Origin: JAMXLO01 sp046732975
GTDB taxonomy: Bacteria; Pseudomonadota; Alphaproteobacteria; Acetobacterales; Acetobacteraceae
Reading direction: 5' to 3'
Length of the DNA stretch: 10,021 bases
NCBI GenBank assembly: GCA_046732975.1
Contig: JBKPOG010000206.1
Span: 1 to 10,021 of the forward strand
In this document: positions 1 through 5,957 of the stretch, in pieces
How the letters are laid out: each line of letters opens with the position of its first letter
Numbering within the stretch: position 1 is the first letter of the stretch
Notes under the pieces: generated by a model
The model's database searches: none
What the model saw: only the letters and a program-made list of their open reading frames with translations
Told to the model about the DNA's origin: nothing
Made by a program: the position numbers and the translations under genes

Positions 1-1
1 A

Positions 2-283
2 TCGCGGGATCCGCTGCTCGCTTCACTGATTCGCAGCAATGGCAAGGACGCCTGGTTCGGGTGGCCCACCGATCCGAAGATTGAGGCGCTCTACACGGCT
101 TGGCTGGATGCCCAGGATCCTGCGGAGCAGACGCGGCTTGAGCGGGACTATCAGCTGGCCGCGTTCGATTCTGTGCCGTTTATTCCGATGGGACGCTACA
201 TGCTGCGTGGCGCCTGGAGCCCGCGGCTGTCAGGCCTGCTGAAGGGTCCCGCACCCGTGTTCTGGAATGTCAGCAAGGCGTAA
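2..283 (+). CDS. ABC transporter substrate-binding protein, peptide/nickel type (C-terminal end only)
   Basis: This is an open frame from the left edge to a TAA at 281-283, giving the last 93 residues of a larger protein. The visible part has the typical tail of family 5 solute-binding proteins (SBP_bac_5, PF00496). There is an amphipathic helix (ALYTAWLDAQDPAEQTRLER), then a helix leading into SVPFIPMGRY, where the family has a conserved 'aPyIPl..' strand, and a short beta end (SGLLKGPAPVFWNV). Such proteins capture oligopeptides or similar small solutes in the periplasm and hand them to an ABC permease. The start, signal peptide and binding pocket lie outside the window, so the ligand cannot be predicted. 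The gene ends just before a hairpin shared with the convergent GH16 gene. Permease genes, if linked, must lie further left or elsewhere, because none follow it here. Confidence 0.82.
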   Translation, partial: SRDPLLASLIRSNGKDAWFGWPTDPKIEALYTAWLDAQDPAEQTRLERDYQLAAFDSVPFIPMGRYMLRGAWSPRLSGLLKGPAPVFWNVSKA

Positions 284-306
284 TCGCTGGGGCAAACGAC
301 GCCTCC

Positions 307-343
307 CCTCCTTCGCGGCCCATTGAAGCGACCGCGAAGGAGG
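307..343. terminator. Hairpin between convergent genes, probable bidirectional terminator
   Basis: A perfect 12-bp inverted repeat, CCTCCTTCGCGG (307-318) and CCGCGAAGGAGG (332-343), encloses a 13-nt loop. It sits between the stop of the substrate-binding protein gene (283) and the stop of the opposing GH16 gene (355). Neither side has a real T-tract: the plus strand continues CCGAGAAATCTTT and the minus strand GGGAGGCGTCG. It is therefore a stable stem in the right place rather than a textbook intrinsic terminator. Confidence 0.7.
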
Positions 344-354
344 CCGAGAAATCT

Positions 355-1176
355 TTATGCCCAGTTGATCGAACTGGTCGCCACAGCAGCCAGGCCGTGA
401 ACGTCGATGGCGTGACTGGCGCCGGAACCGAAGGTGATCAGCGTCCCACCTTGGCCGTCAGAGCCCTGAACCATCGAGCCTTTCAACCCGCTGTCGATGG
501 TCAGTTTGTCACCCTTGGCAGCAGAGAAGTCCTCGATGGTGAGCAGTCCGCTGTTCGCGTGGAACACATAGGTGTCCTTGCCGCCACCCCCCGTTACGTC
601 GAGACTGCCAGAGCCTGCCGTGAAGGTATTGGTGCCGGCATCGGCAGTGACGGTCGCACTGCCCGACCCCGCGGTCAGGAGTAACGAACTTGGCCCGATG
701 AATGCCATGTGGCTGGTCCCGGTCCCCAGGGTGACAGACGCGGCGTTGCCACTGCTGAGCACGATCTTATCGCCACCTAACGTGTAGGTGCCGGTCTGTG
801 ACAAATTCTTCTGCAGGGATCCCTGATCATTCGTTTCGTTGACCGAAGGCGTGGTCCCGCCGCTGACGCTGAATGCGCGCGAACCAGCGCTATACAGAGT
901 CGCAACGGCTTTTGTATCCACGCCATTGTAGACTATGTCGTTGACGTAGAGGTTCCGATCCGTGCTTGGCGATCCGGCATAGGCGTCGTTCAGGAACTTG
1001 ACACTCACGCTATGCTGTCCCGCACCGAAATCGCCGGCGAAAGCCAAAGCCTGGCTGCCCCCGGAAGAGTGCAAAGTCGTCGCGGTGAAAGTTCCGCCGA
1101 GCTGCTTGCCATCGACGGCAACTGTGAACTGCGCGTTGCCCAGGTAGGCGTCCTCGGAGACCTTGACGACCAGCAT
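355..1176 (-). CDS. C-terminal part of frameshifted GH16 protein: second CBM60-like domain and RTX-like secretion region
   Basis: This frame is open on the minus strand, but it is not a separate gene. In the same frame the sequence upstream of this ATG reads TAVPPPVTGAGSD, matching the proline linker and SD start of the first binding domain in the neighbouring frame. The first ~104 residues are a second CBM60-like calcium-dependent carbohydrate-binding domain (SEDAY, QFTVAVDGKQLGGTFTA, VKFLNDAYAG, TDRNLYVNDIVYNG). The rest is Gly/Ser/Thr-rich beta sequence ending in a GGGGKDTYVF...IEDFSAAKGDKLTID segment (about residues 196-229 of this frame). That segment resembles the C-terminal RTX/hemolysin-type region of proteins exported by type I secretion. 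No ribosome binding site is evident at this ATG, so independent translation is unlikely. The whole product without the frameshift would be about 770 residues (355-2666). Confidence 0.7.
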   Translation of the reverse strand: MLVVKVSEDAYLGNAQFTVAVDGKQLGGTFTATTLHSSGGSQALAFAGDFGAGQHSVSVKFLNDAYAGSPSTDRNLYVNDIVYNGVDTKAVATLYSAGSRAFSVSGGTTPSVNETNDQGSLQKNLSQTGTYTLGGDKIVLSSGNAASVTLGTGTSHMAFIGPSSLLLTAGSGSATVTADAGTNTFTAGSGSLDVTGGGGKDTYVFHANSGLLTIEDFSAAKGDKLTIDSGLKGSMVQGSDGQGGTLITFGSGASHAIDVHGLAAVATSSINWA

Positions 1177-2666
1177 GTCGGAGCCCGCACCGGTGACGGG
1201 TGGCGGAACAGCCGTGTTGTCCGCACCGCAAAACTCTGTGACTCCGTCCTGAGGAAGGTCGCGCTCTTGTTGATGTTGGTGCCGTCGTAGGTCACCTTGT
1301 CGACATAGAGGTTGCGGTCGGTGGCCGCGGTGCCGCCCCAGGCGTCGTTGAGGAAGTTCACCGCCACGGTATGGCCGCCGGGCGCCCAGTCGCCCTTGAA
1401 CGTAAAGGTCTGGTCGACGCCATCAGCATGCGATGCCTTGGCAGTGAAGGTGCCTGCGAGCTGCTTGCCGTCAACCGATACCGTGAAGGTGGCATCGCCG
1501 GCCGCGTCACTCGTCTTGTCGCCGTTGGCATAAGCATCTTCAGAGATTGACAGGACCAGCGTATCCGATCCGGAGCCGACAGATACCGGCGCTGGTGCTG
1601 TAGGAGGAGGCGGTGGCGCGACACTCGCGAGCGTCCATGTGCTCTGGTCCCAGGTGTACCAGGTGCCGCTTCCCCTGTCCTGACCGTACACTATGCCGTT
1701 CGCATATTCCATGGCGCTGGTGCCAGAACCGCCCGCCATTGGCTTGCCGTTCTCCAAAGCATTGTCCGCAGCGTCGACTGTGTATACGTTCCCAACTGCG
1801 TCGGTGAACGAGCCGGACCCCGCACTGATGTATGATATGCCCGTTCCAACCACCGGAGGCTTTTCGACAATAACCCCCAATGATGTTGACCCATCGTGGT
1901 CCTGGTAGCCCGTCATCCCGGCTATCTCTTTTGCATTCGGGTCATTCGAATAGGCATGCACCCATGCGATCTTGTACTGATCAGTGGTGCCAGCGAGCGG
2001 GGGCGGAAGCCATGCAAGGTAGCTCGGGCCACCACTCAGAATGAGATTGAAAGGCTGATTCTCGTTCGATGCGGTTGGCGCGGAAAAGACTTGCTGGCCA
2101 TTGATGAACCACGTCAGCGTTGTCGGCGTCCACATGAAGCCGAACGTGTTGAAGCTGGTGGTCAGATTCGGGACGCTGTACAAGGCGAGATTATTTACCG
2201 GCGTACTAGCATCGCCGCCGTGGTTGGTCATCTCATAATCGCCGGCAATGTAGCCGTTGTGCTCATAGACATCGAACTCGGGAGGCCATGGGCCCGAGTT
2301 CGGCATCATCCAGAAATCAGAGTTGTAGCCCGACGTGTCAGTCAGTTGGGCGCGCACCTCAAAATAACCATACTGCTGCGAGAACCCACCTGGGACGCCG
2401 TTGGGGTTGGTATCGAGATACGGAGCCTGCGTGGTCGTCATGTTCTCAACGAGGACGCCGTCCTGCAAACTGAACAAGGAGCCTGGTTGACCAGGCGGGG
2501 TCGGGTTGACCGTCCCCTGGCCTCCATTCGAGGTCTCCTTATAGAAGACCTCTGTTTCCCAGGTAATGCCTGGTGTGCCCGGAAGTCCAAAGTCCGAGTT
2601 CGACATAGCGGCAAACTCGGAATCGAATGTCAGTTTATAACCCGACAACGACAGCGATGAACTCAT
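1005..2666 (-). CDS. Glycoside hydrolase family 16 protein with CBM60-like domain (frameshifted; true gene runs to 355)
   Basis: The frame opens at 2666 behind GGAG (2674-2677, 7-nt spacing). Residues ~10-240 form a GH16 beta-jelly-roll. The active-site motif is PPEFDVYEHNG, with E130 (nucleophile), D132 and E135 (acid/base) in the family ExDxxE arrangement, preceded by SDFWMMP. GH16 enzymes cut beta-1,3/1,4-glucans and related polysaccharides, including bacterial exopolysaccharides (ExsH/PlyA-type in rhizobia). Residues ~277-348 are a small module with GSFTDAVGNVYTVD and GTWYTWDQSTWT. A proline linker (351-360) and a CBM60-like domain (368-481; VNFLNDAWGG, TDRNLYVDKVTYDG) follow. There is no N-terminal signal peptide, which fits type I export through a C-terminal signal. 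After V481 this frame turns into Arg/Pro/Ser-rich nonsense (72 residues to the stop), while the homologous continuation lies in another frame. As written, the gene is broken or a base is missing from the sequence. The exact glycan substrate is unknown. Confidence 0.85.
   Translation of the reverse strand: MSSSLSLSGYKLTFDSEFAAMSNSDFGLPGTPGITWETEVFYKETSNGGQGTVNPTPPGQPGSLFSLQDGVLVENMTTTQAPYLDTNPNGVPGGFSQQYGYFEVRAQLTDTSGYNSDFWMMPNSGPWPPEFDVYEHNGYIAGDYEMTNHGGDASTPVNNLALYSVPNLTTSFNTFGFMWTPTTLTWFINGQQVFSAPTASNENQPFNLILSGGPSYLAWLPPPLAGTTDQYKIAWVHAYSNDPNAKEIAGMTGYQDHDGSTSLGVIVEKPPVVGTGISYISAGSGSFTDAVGNVYTVDAADNALENGKPMAGGSGTSAMEYANGIVYGQDRGSGTWYTWDQSTWTLASVAPPPPPTAPAPVSVGSGSDTLVLSISEDAYANGDKTSDAAGDATFTVSVDGKQLAGTFTAKASHADGVDQTFTFKGDWAPGGHTVAVNFLNDAWGGTAATDRNLYVDKVTYDGTNINKSATFLRTESQSFAVRTTRLFRHPSPVRAPTCWSSRSPRTPTWATRSSQLPSMASSSAELSPRRLCTLPGAARLWLSPAISVRDSIA
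1212..1233 (-). other. Frameshift junction within the GH16 gene
   Basis: Above about 1224 the coding frame has codon starts at 1235, 1232, 1229 and so on, reading SQSFAV. Below about 1220 it has codon starts at 1230, 1227 and so on, reading DNTAVPPPVTGAGSD. The downstream frame is -1 relative to the upstream one, equivalent to one base missing. SQSFAV aligns with SRAFSV at the end of the second CBM60-like domain. The break is therefore most likely in or just after 1224, although a T4 run (1230-1233 on the minus strand) also lies here. There is no classical X XXY YYZ slippery heptamer in the upstream frame. Confidence 0.75.
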
Positions 2667-2673
2667 GTTGCTA

Positions 2674-2677
2674 CTCC
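2674..2677 (-). promoter_or_regulatory. Ribosome binding site of the GH16 gene
   Basis: GGAG on the minus strand, 7 nt before the ATG at 2666. It supports that ATG as the start; the first residues lead straight into the GH16 beta-strand KLTFDSEF. Confidence 0.6.
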
Positions 2678-2689
2678 AGACTTCTTTTT

Positions 2690-2709
2690 ACGTTCCGATT
2701 TCGGAATGT
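2690..2709. promoter_or_regulatory. Inverted repeat just upstream of the GH16 gene, candidate operator
   Basis: TTCCGA-TT-TCGGAA (2693-2706) is a perfect 6-bp palindrome with a 2-bp centre. Allowing one G.T pair, the symmetry extends to 2690-2709. It lies 24 bp upstream of the start codon. The 2-nt centre is too short for an RNA hairpin loop, so a dimeric repressor or activator site is the simpler reading. A weak -10-like CATAAC on the minus strand lies just upstream (about 2708-2713), but no convincing -35 was found. No regulator gene is in the window to pair with it. Confidence 0.35.
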
Positions 2710-2935
2710 TATGGAAAACATCTGTCCGGCCACTGCCATCGATCAGACAGTGGAACGGCTCCTTACGTGCTGGTGACTACCGGTCGCACACGCGCTTCGG
2801 CCGACGGCGAGCCGTAAGCTCGTCGTTGTGACGAAGTCCGAAAGTTAGTGTGCGGTCAGGCTATGGATATATTTAGCGGCTTGTGATCAGTGGCGCGGCA
2901 CGACGACTCCCGCCGCGCACGACGGGCATCGCTGC

Positions 2936-2950
2936 ACAGGTCCAACCTGT
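2936..2950. promoter_or_regulatory. Perfect inverted repeat ACAGGT-N3-ACCTGT, possible regulator site
   Basis: Six-base perfect arms around a 3-bp spacer, about 270 bp upstream of the GH16 start. The GGT-N3-ACC core resembles the GT-N3-AC core of operators bound by FadR/VanR-type GntR regulators, but the outer bases do not fit that consensus fully. Its position far from either flanking start weakens the case. Confidence 0.25.
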
Positions 2951-3328
2951 CTAGATCATCGGGAGGGATCATGGCTCGCATAAGACCTTCCTACTGAGTG
3001 AATATGGCTCGACCAAATGAAGCCATTTCTCTTACACTTCGTTCTTGGGCCGGCTCAGGAGACCTGAACTCGGTGGAGAGGGGATCGGCCTATTTTCCTC
3101 AATTGCCCGTCCCTCGCTTGCTGATCACCTTATTCGGTCAGAGTTTCGACTTTATTGATTTCCCGTATTGATTATTCAATGCGCGAAGTTTACCTTTTGT
3201 TCCCTACAAACATCTCATCAAGTTTTCGCAAGTTGAGCTACTCCCACAGGAGATGCAGCAATGGCAGAAGCCCCTGTTTGCTTTGCGCATGATGAGCTGC
3301 GCGGGGGGCATGCAGCGACGCGCTGGCC

Positions 3329-4186
3329 TCAATGGCGATTGTACCATGGATGCGGCATACCCGGCGTCTTCACCCGCAATGTATATATAGATGTGCTGGC
3401 GGTCAGGAATAGCGTACGCAGGTCGGGTCCGCCGAAGGCACAGTTGGCACACACCTCCGGCATTTCGATGATGCCGATCTTGCTGCCGTCCGGCGCGAAC
3501 ACCCACACCCCGCCGGTGCCGGTGCAGAACACGCGCCCCGCCTGATCGACCTTCATGCCATCCGGCACGCCATTTGTGCCGTCCGCCGACATGTCGGCGA
3601 ACACCCGCCGCCGCACCATGTTGCCAGCGGCATCCAGCTCCACTGCGTGGATGTATTGGCACCAGCGTGTGTTGGCGATGTAGAGCGTGCGCTCATCAGG
3701 CGACAGCGCCAGGCCGTTGGGATATTCCACTGGTACCGCCAGGCCCACCGCGCCGTCCGGGGCGATGCGATACACCGCCGCGTCCAGTTCGCGCTCTGAC
3801 ATCGGCACGCGATAGGACGGATCGGTGAAATACAACGAGCCGTTGGAGTGACAGATCACGTCGTTCGGCCGGTTCAGTTGCTTGCCCTCGAAGCGATCCA
3901 CCAGGGTCATCACCGAACCATCGGCATCGCGCCGCGTCACCATGCGACCATCGCCTTCGCAGTTGATCAGCCGGCCCTGCAGGTCGAACGTCGTGCCATT
4001 GCCCCCAATGGTCTTGCGCACCACTTCGGGTTTCTGCCCCAGCGTCATCCGGTACAGCAGGTTCTGACGAATATCGACGAAGTACCAAAAGTCATCCGGG
4101 TGCCACAGCGGACCTTCGGTGAACACGAACCCGTCCGCCACCTTCTGCAGCTGTGTCGTCTCCAGAATATCCGCCAAACCGGCCAT
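3329..4186 (-). CDS. SMP-30/gluconolactonase/LRE family protein
   Basis: A complete protein of 285 residues, the usual length for the SGL (PF08450) six-bladed beta-propeller family. Members are metal-dependent lactonases acting on sugar or other lactones, or related hydrolases. The expected metal ligands can be placed: E24 in FTEGP, N108 in NRPNDV, N157 in YPNGLALSPD and D209 in PDGMKVD. The typical blade strands GSLYFTDPSY, RTLYIANT and GVWVFAPDG are also present. There is no signal peptide, so it is probably cytoplasmic. The start at 4186 is set by GGAGG 8 nt upstream. It is transcribed divergently from the cyclase gene across a 67-bp gap with a palindrome, which suggests shared control and a shared substrate pathway. 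The true substrate cannot be read from sequence; hydrolysis of a ring-opened or lactone intermediate is an inference. Confidence 0.85.
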   Translation of the reverse strand: MAGLADILETTQLQKVADGFVFTEGPLWHPDDFWYFVDIRQNLLYRMTLGQKPEVVRKTIGGNGTTFDLQGRLINCEGDGRMVTRRDADGSVMTLVDRFEGKQLNRPNDVICHSNGSLYFTDPSYRVPMSERELDAAVYRIAPDGAVGLAVPVEYPNGLALSPDERTLYIANTRWCQYIHAVELDAAGNMVRRRVFADMSADGTNGVPDGMKVDQAGRVFCTGTGGVWVFAPDGSKIGIIEMPEVCANCAFGGPDLRTLFLTASTSIYTLRVKTPGMPHPWYNRH

Positions 4187-4194
4187 GCTTGTTT

Positions 4195-4199
4195 CCTCC
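4195..4199 (-). promoter_or_regulatory. Ribosome binding site of the SMP-30-like gene
   Basis: GGAGG on the minus strand, 8 nt before the ATG at 4186. It is a strong Shine-Dalgarno match and fixes the start. Confidence 0.7.
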
Positions 4200-4215
4200 C
4201 GTCAGATGCCTGACG
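4200..4215. promoter_or_regulatory. Palindrome CGTCAG-ATGC-CTGACG between divergent genes, candidate operator
   Basis: Perfect 6-bp arms (4200-4205 and 4210-4215) around a 4-bp spacer. It abuts the ribosome binding site of the SMP-30-like gene and lies 38 bp upstream of the cyclase start. A site in this 67-bp divergent gap could control both genes. In the minus-strand transcript it could also form a small hairpin close to the ribosome binding site. Confidence 0.4.
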
Positions 4216-4253
4216 CTAGCACCGGCACACACTAGGCGCGAAGGGGCACGCAA

Positions 4254-4943
4254 ATGGAGCTGATCGATCTTAGCCGCGAACTGTTCCACCGCACGCAGAC
4301 ACACCCTTCGCATCCGCCGGTCATTGTCTCGGTCTGGGGCGACCATTCGGAAAAGAAGATCGCCGGCAACACCGTGTTCACCTCGAAGGCGCTGTCCATT
4401 GCGCTCTCCGATCATGCCGGCACCCATGTCGATGCGCCGGTGCATTTCGATCCGCGGCCCGGCGCGTGGTCGATCGATCAGGTGCCGCTCGAGAATTTTT
4501 TCACGTCGGCGATCTGTCTCGACCTGTCGCATGTGCCGCTGAAGCACGCGATCACCGTACCGGAGATGGCAGCCGCACTTGACAGATCCGGCCAGGAGAT
4601 CCGCGCGCGCGACACAGTGCTGCTGTACATGGCGACCAACGAACGTCTGCTTGGCAAACCAGGTTATCTGCACGACTTCCCTGGTCTCGCGCTGGAATCG
4701 GTGCATTGGCTTGCCGACCGCGGCATCGGCATGTTCGGCGTCGAGGCAATCAGCCCAGCACCGGAGGGTGAACCCAATTACCTTGCCCACATGGCCTGTG
4801 CCGAACGCGGCATTACGCACATGGAATGCCTTGCCGATCTCGACAAGCTGGTCGGTCGCGGACGCTTCCGCTTCATCGGGTTTCCACTCAAGATCCGCGG
4901 CGGCACCGCGAGCCCGATCCGTGCGGTGGCGATGTTCGAGTAA
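4254..4943 (+). CDS. Cyclase family protein (PF04199; KynB-like metal-dependent hydrolase)
   Basis: A protein of 229 residues. The family signature HxGTHxDxPxHF is intact as SDHAGTHVDAPVHF, giving H54, H58, D60 and H64. A further pair H179 and E191, 12 residues apart, matches the spacing of the distal His/Glu metal ligands in bacterial kynurenine formamidase. These residues bind divalent metal, typically zinc. Family members hydrolyse N-formylkynurenine, isatin or other cyclic/acyl amides, and some act on lactone-like rings. No kynureninase or tryptophan dioxygenase gene is nearby, so a kynB call is not justified. The start has AAGGGG at 4241-4246. The next gene begins 5 bp after this stop, so the two form a transcription unit, divergent from the SMP-30-like gene. 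Confidence 0.88.
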   Translation: MELIDLSRELFHRTQTHPSHPPVIVSVWGDHSEKKIAGNTVFTSKALSIALSDHAGTHVDAPVHFDPRPGAWSIDQVPLENFFTSAICLDLSHVPLKHAITVPEMAAALDRSGQEIRARDTVLLYMATNERLLGKPGYLHDFPGLALESVHWLADRGIGMFGVEAISPAPEGEPNYLAHMACAERGITHMECLADLDKLVGRGRFRFIGFPLKIRGGTASPIRAVAMFE

Positions 4944-4948
4944 CCGAC

Positions 4949-5926
4949 ATGGCAATACGCACACGACTGACCGAGCGGCTTCACATCGAACACCCGATCC
5001 TGAATGCACCGATGGGCGGCGCGGCCGGCGGCAAACTCGCTGCCGCCGTGACAGCCGCTGGCGGCCTCGGGCTGATCGGTGGCGGCTCGGCCGATGCCCA
5101 GTGGCTCGCGCATGAATTCGCCGAAGCGGGCAATGCGCGCGTCGGCTGCGGCTTTATCACCTGGGCGCTGGCGACCCAGCCGGCAACGCTGGACATGGCG
5201 CTGGCGCACGCACCGGTGGCGGTGATGCTGTCGTTCGGTGATCCGCGTCACTTCGCGCCAGCAATCAAGGAAGCAGGCCGGCTGCTGATCTGCCAAGTGC
5301 AGGATATGCGGCACGCCGAGGCAGCCCTCGATGTGGGTTCCGACATGATCGTCGCCCAGGGCACCGAGGCCGGCGGGCACGGCGCCAGACGCGCGACTCT
5401 GACATTGGTGCCGGAGGTGGCGGACCTGCTGGCGCGGCGCAGTCCGGACACGTTGCTGGTCGCCGCTGGCGGCATCGCCGATGGCCGTGGCCTAGCCGCT
5501 GCGCTGATGCTGGGTGCCGACGGGGTGCTCGTAGGCTCGCGCCTCTGGGCCAGCCCAGAGGCGCTGGTCCATTCCAACCTGCAACACGCGGCGCTTGCCA
5601 AGGACGGCGATGGCACGCTGCGCCAGTCAGCCGGCGATGTCGCCCGCGGCGCTGCCTGGCCCGCCGAGTTCACCGGCCGCGTTCTGCGCAACAGCTTCAC
5701 CGACCGTTGGGCCGGACGCGAAGATGAATTGCGTCTGACGGCAGAGGCTCTGCGGCCGGCATATCTGCAATCGGTCGCCGATGCCGATGCCGATAAGATC
5801 GCCGTCTATGTCGGCGAGGCGATCGGGCTGATGGACTCGCTGGTGCCGGCCGGCGACAGCGTCCGCGCCATGGCCGCGCAGGCAGAGGCCCTACTCAGAA
5901 GCGGCGCTGCGCGAACGCGGCCCTGA
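4949..5926 (+). CDS. Nitronate monooxygenase / 2-nitropropane dioxygenase-like FMN protein
   Basis: A TIM-barrel flavoprotein of 325 residues in the NMO family (PF03060). The markers are the N-terminal PILNAPMGGAAGG, the central AQGTEAGGHGA with H144 at the position of the catalytic base in NMOs, and the phosphate-binding loops AAGGIADGRG (173-181) and GADGVLVGSRL (189-199). Characterised members oxidise alkyl nitronates with O2 and FMN; related proteins include enoyl-ACP reductase (FabK) and uncharacterised oxidoreductases, so the substrate is open. The ATG at 4949 is chosen because homology begins at once (RLTERLHIEHPILNAP). The in-frame extension back to 4826 overlaps the cyclase gene and has no similarity. 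No clear Shine-Dalgarno is seen; translation is probably coupled to the cyclase stop 5 bp upstream. Confidence 0.85.
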   Translation: MAIRTRLTERLHIEHPILNAPMGGAAGGKLAAAVTAAGGLGLIGGGSADAQWLAHEFAEAGNARVGCGFITWALATQPATLDMALAHAPVAVMLSFGDPRHFAPAIKEAGRLLICQVQDMRHAEAALDVGSDMIVAQGTEAGGHGARRATLTLVPEVADLLARRSPDTLLVAAGGIADGRGLAAALMLGADGVLVGSRLWASPEALVHSNLQHAALAKDGDGTLRQSAGDVARGAAWPAEFTGRVLRNSFTDRWAGREDELRLTAEALRPAYLQSVADADADKIAVYVGEAIGLMDSLVPAGDSVRAMAAQAEALLRSGAARTRP

Positions 5927-5938
5927 ACGGCTCGCACA

Positions 5939-5956
5939 GCCCGGCGGCAGCCGGGC
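5939..5956. terminator. GC-rich hairpin between convergent genes, possible terminator
   Basis: GCCCGGC-GGCA-GCCGGGC, 7-bp perfect arms with a 4-nt loop, lies in the 31-bp gap between the stop of the NMO-like gene (5926) and the stop of gpt (5958). There is no T-tract on either strand, so it may block or slow transcription without being a canonical intrinsic terminator. Confidence 0.5.
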
Positions 5957-5957
5957 A

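Larger units (their letters stand above)
2667..3328. other. Intergenic region without a convincing gene
   Basis: This region separates the GH16 start from the stop of the SMP-30-like gene. Inverted repeats seen: CCACTG/CAGTGG (2730-2735 and 2748-2753), GCGCGGC/GCCGCGC (2893-2899 and 2912-2918), and ACAGGT-CCA-ACCTGT (2936-2950). An AT-rich patch covers 3121-3240, about 38% GC by hand count against clearly GC-rich flanking genes. It holds an 8-bp direct repeat TATTGATT at 3153 and 3166 and an ATTGA-TTAT-TCAAT palindrome (3167-3180). Two short frames, 2971-2997 (8 codons) and 3004-3171 (55 codons), both begin ATGGCTCG but lack homology or coding signal that I can recognise. It is possibly a long regulatory region or remnant DNA. 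Confidence 0.6.

Noticed and set aside
1230..1233. Programmed -1 frameshift at the T4 run
   Set aside because: No canonical slippery heptamer in the upstream frame and no obvious downstream pseudoknot. Alignment of the two CBM60-like domain ends places the break after this run.
1896..2660. 254-codon open frame on the plus strand opposite the GH16 domain
   Set aside because: It lies wholly antisense to the well-supported GH16 sequence, has no recognisable domain, and is Arg-rich as expected of a high-GC shadow frame.
3004..3171. 55-codon frame in the AT-rich intergenic patch
   Set aside because: Not called as a gene: no good Shine-Dalgarno, no homology and no coding bias that I can see. It is kept only as part of an observation.
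3261..3545. Plus-strand frame beginning with AGGAG then ATG (possible small or truncated gene)
   Set aside because: The ribosome binding site looks good, but most of the frame is antisense to the SMP-30-like gene and the unique first ~23 codons match nothing I recognise.
4254..4943. Assignment of the cyclase as kynurenine formamidase (kynB)
   Set aside because: Metal ligands match, but the family is functionally broad and no kynurenine-pathway gene is adjacent.
4092..5009. 305-codon open frame on the minus strand
   Set aside because: It overlaps the lactonase start, the divergent gap and the whole cyclase gene in antisense, and shows no recognisable domain.
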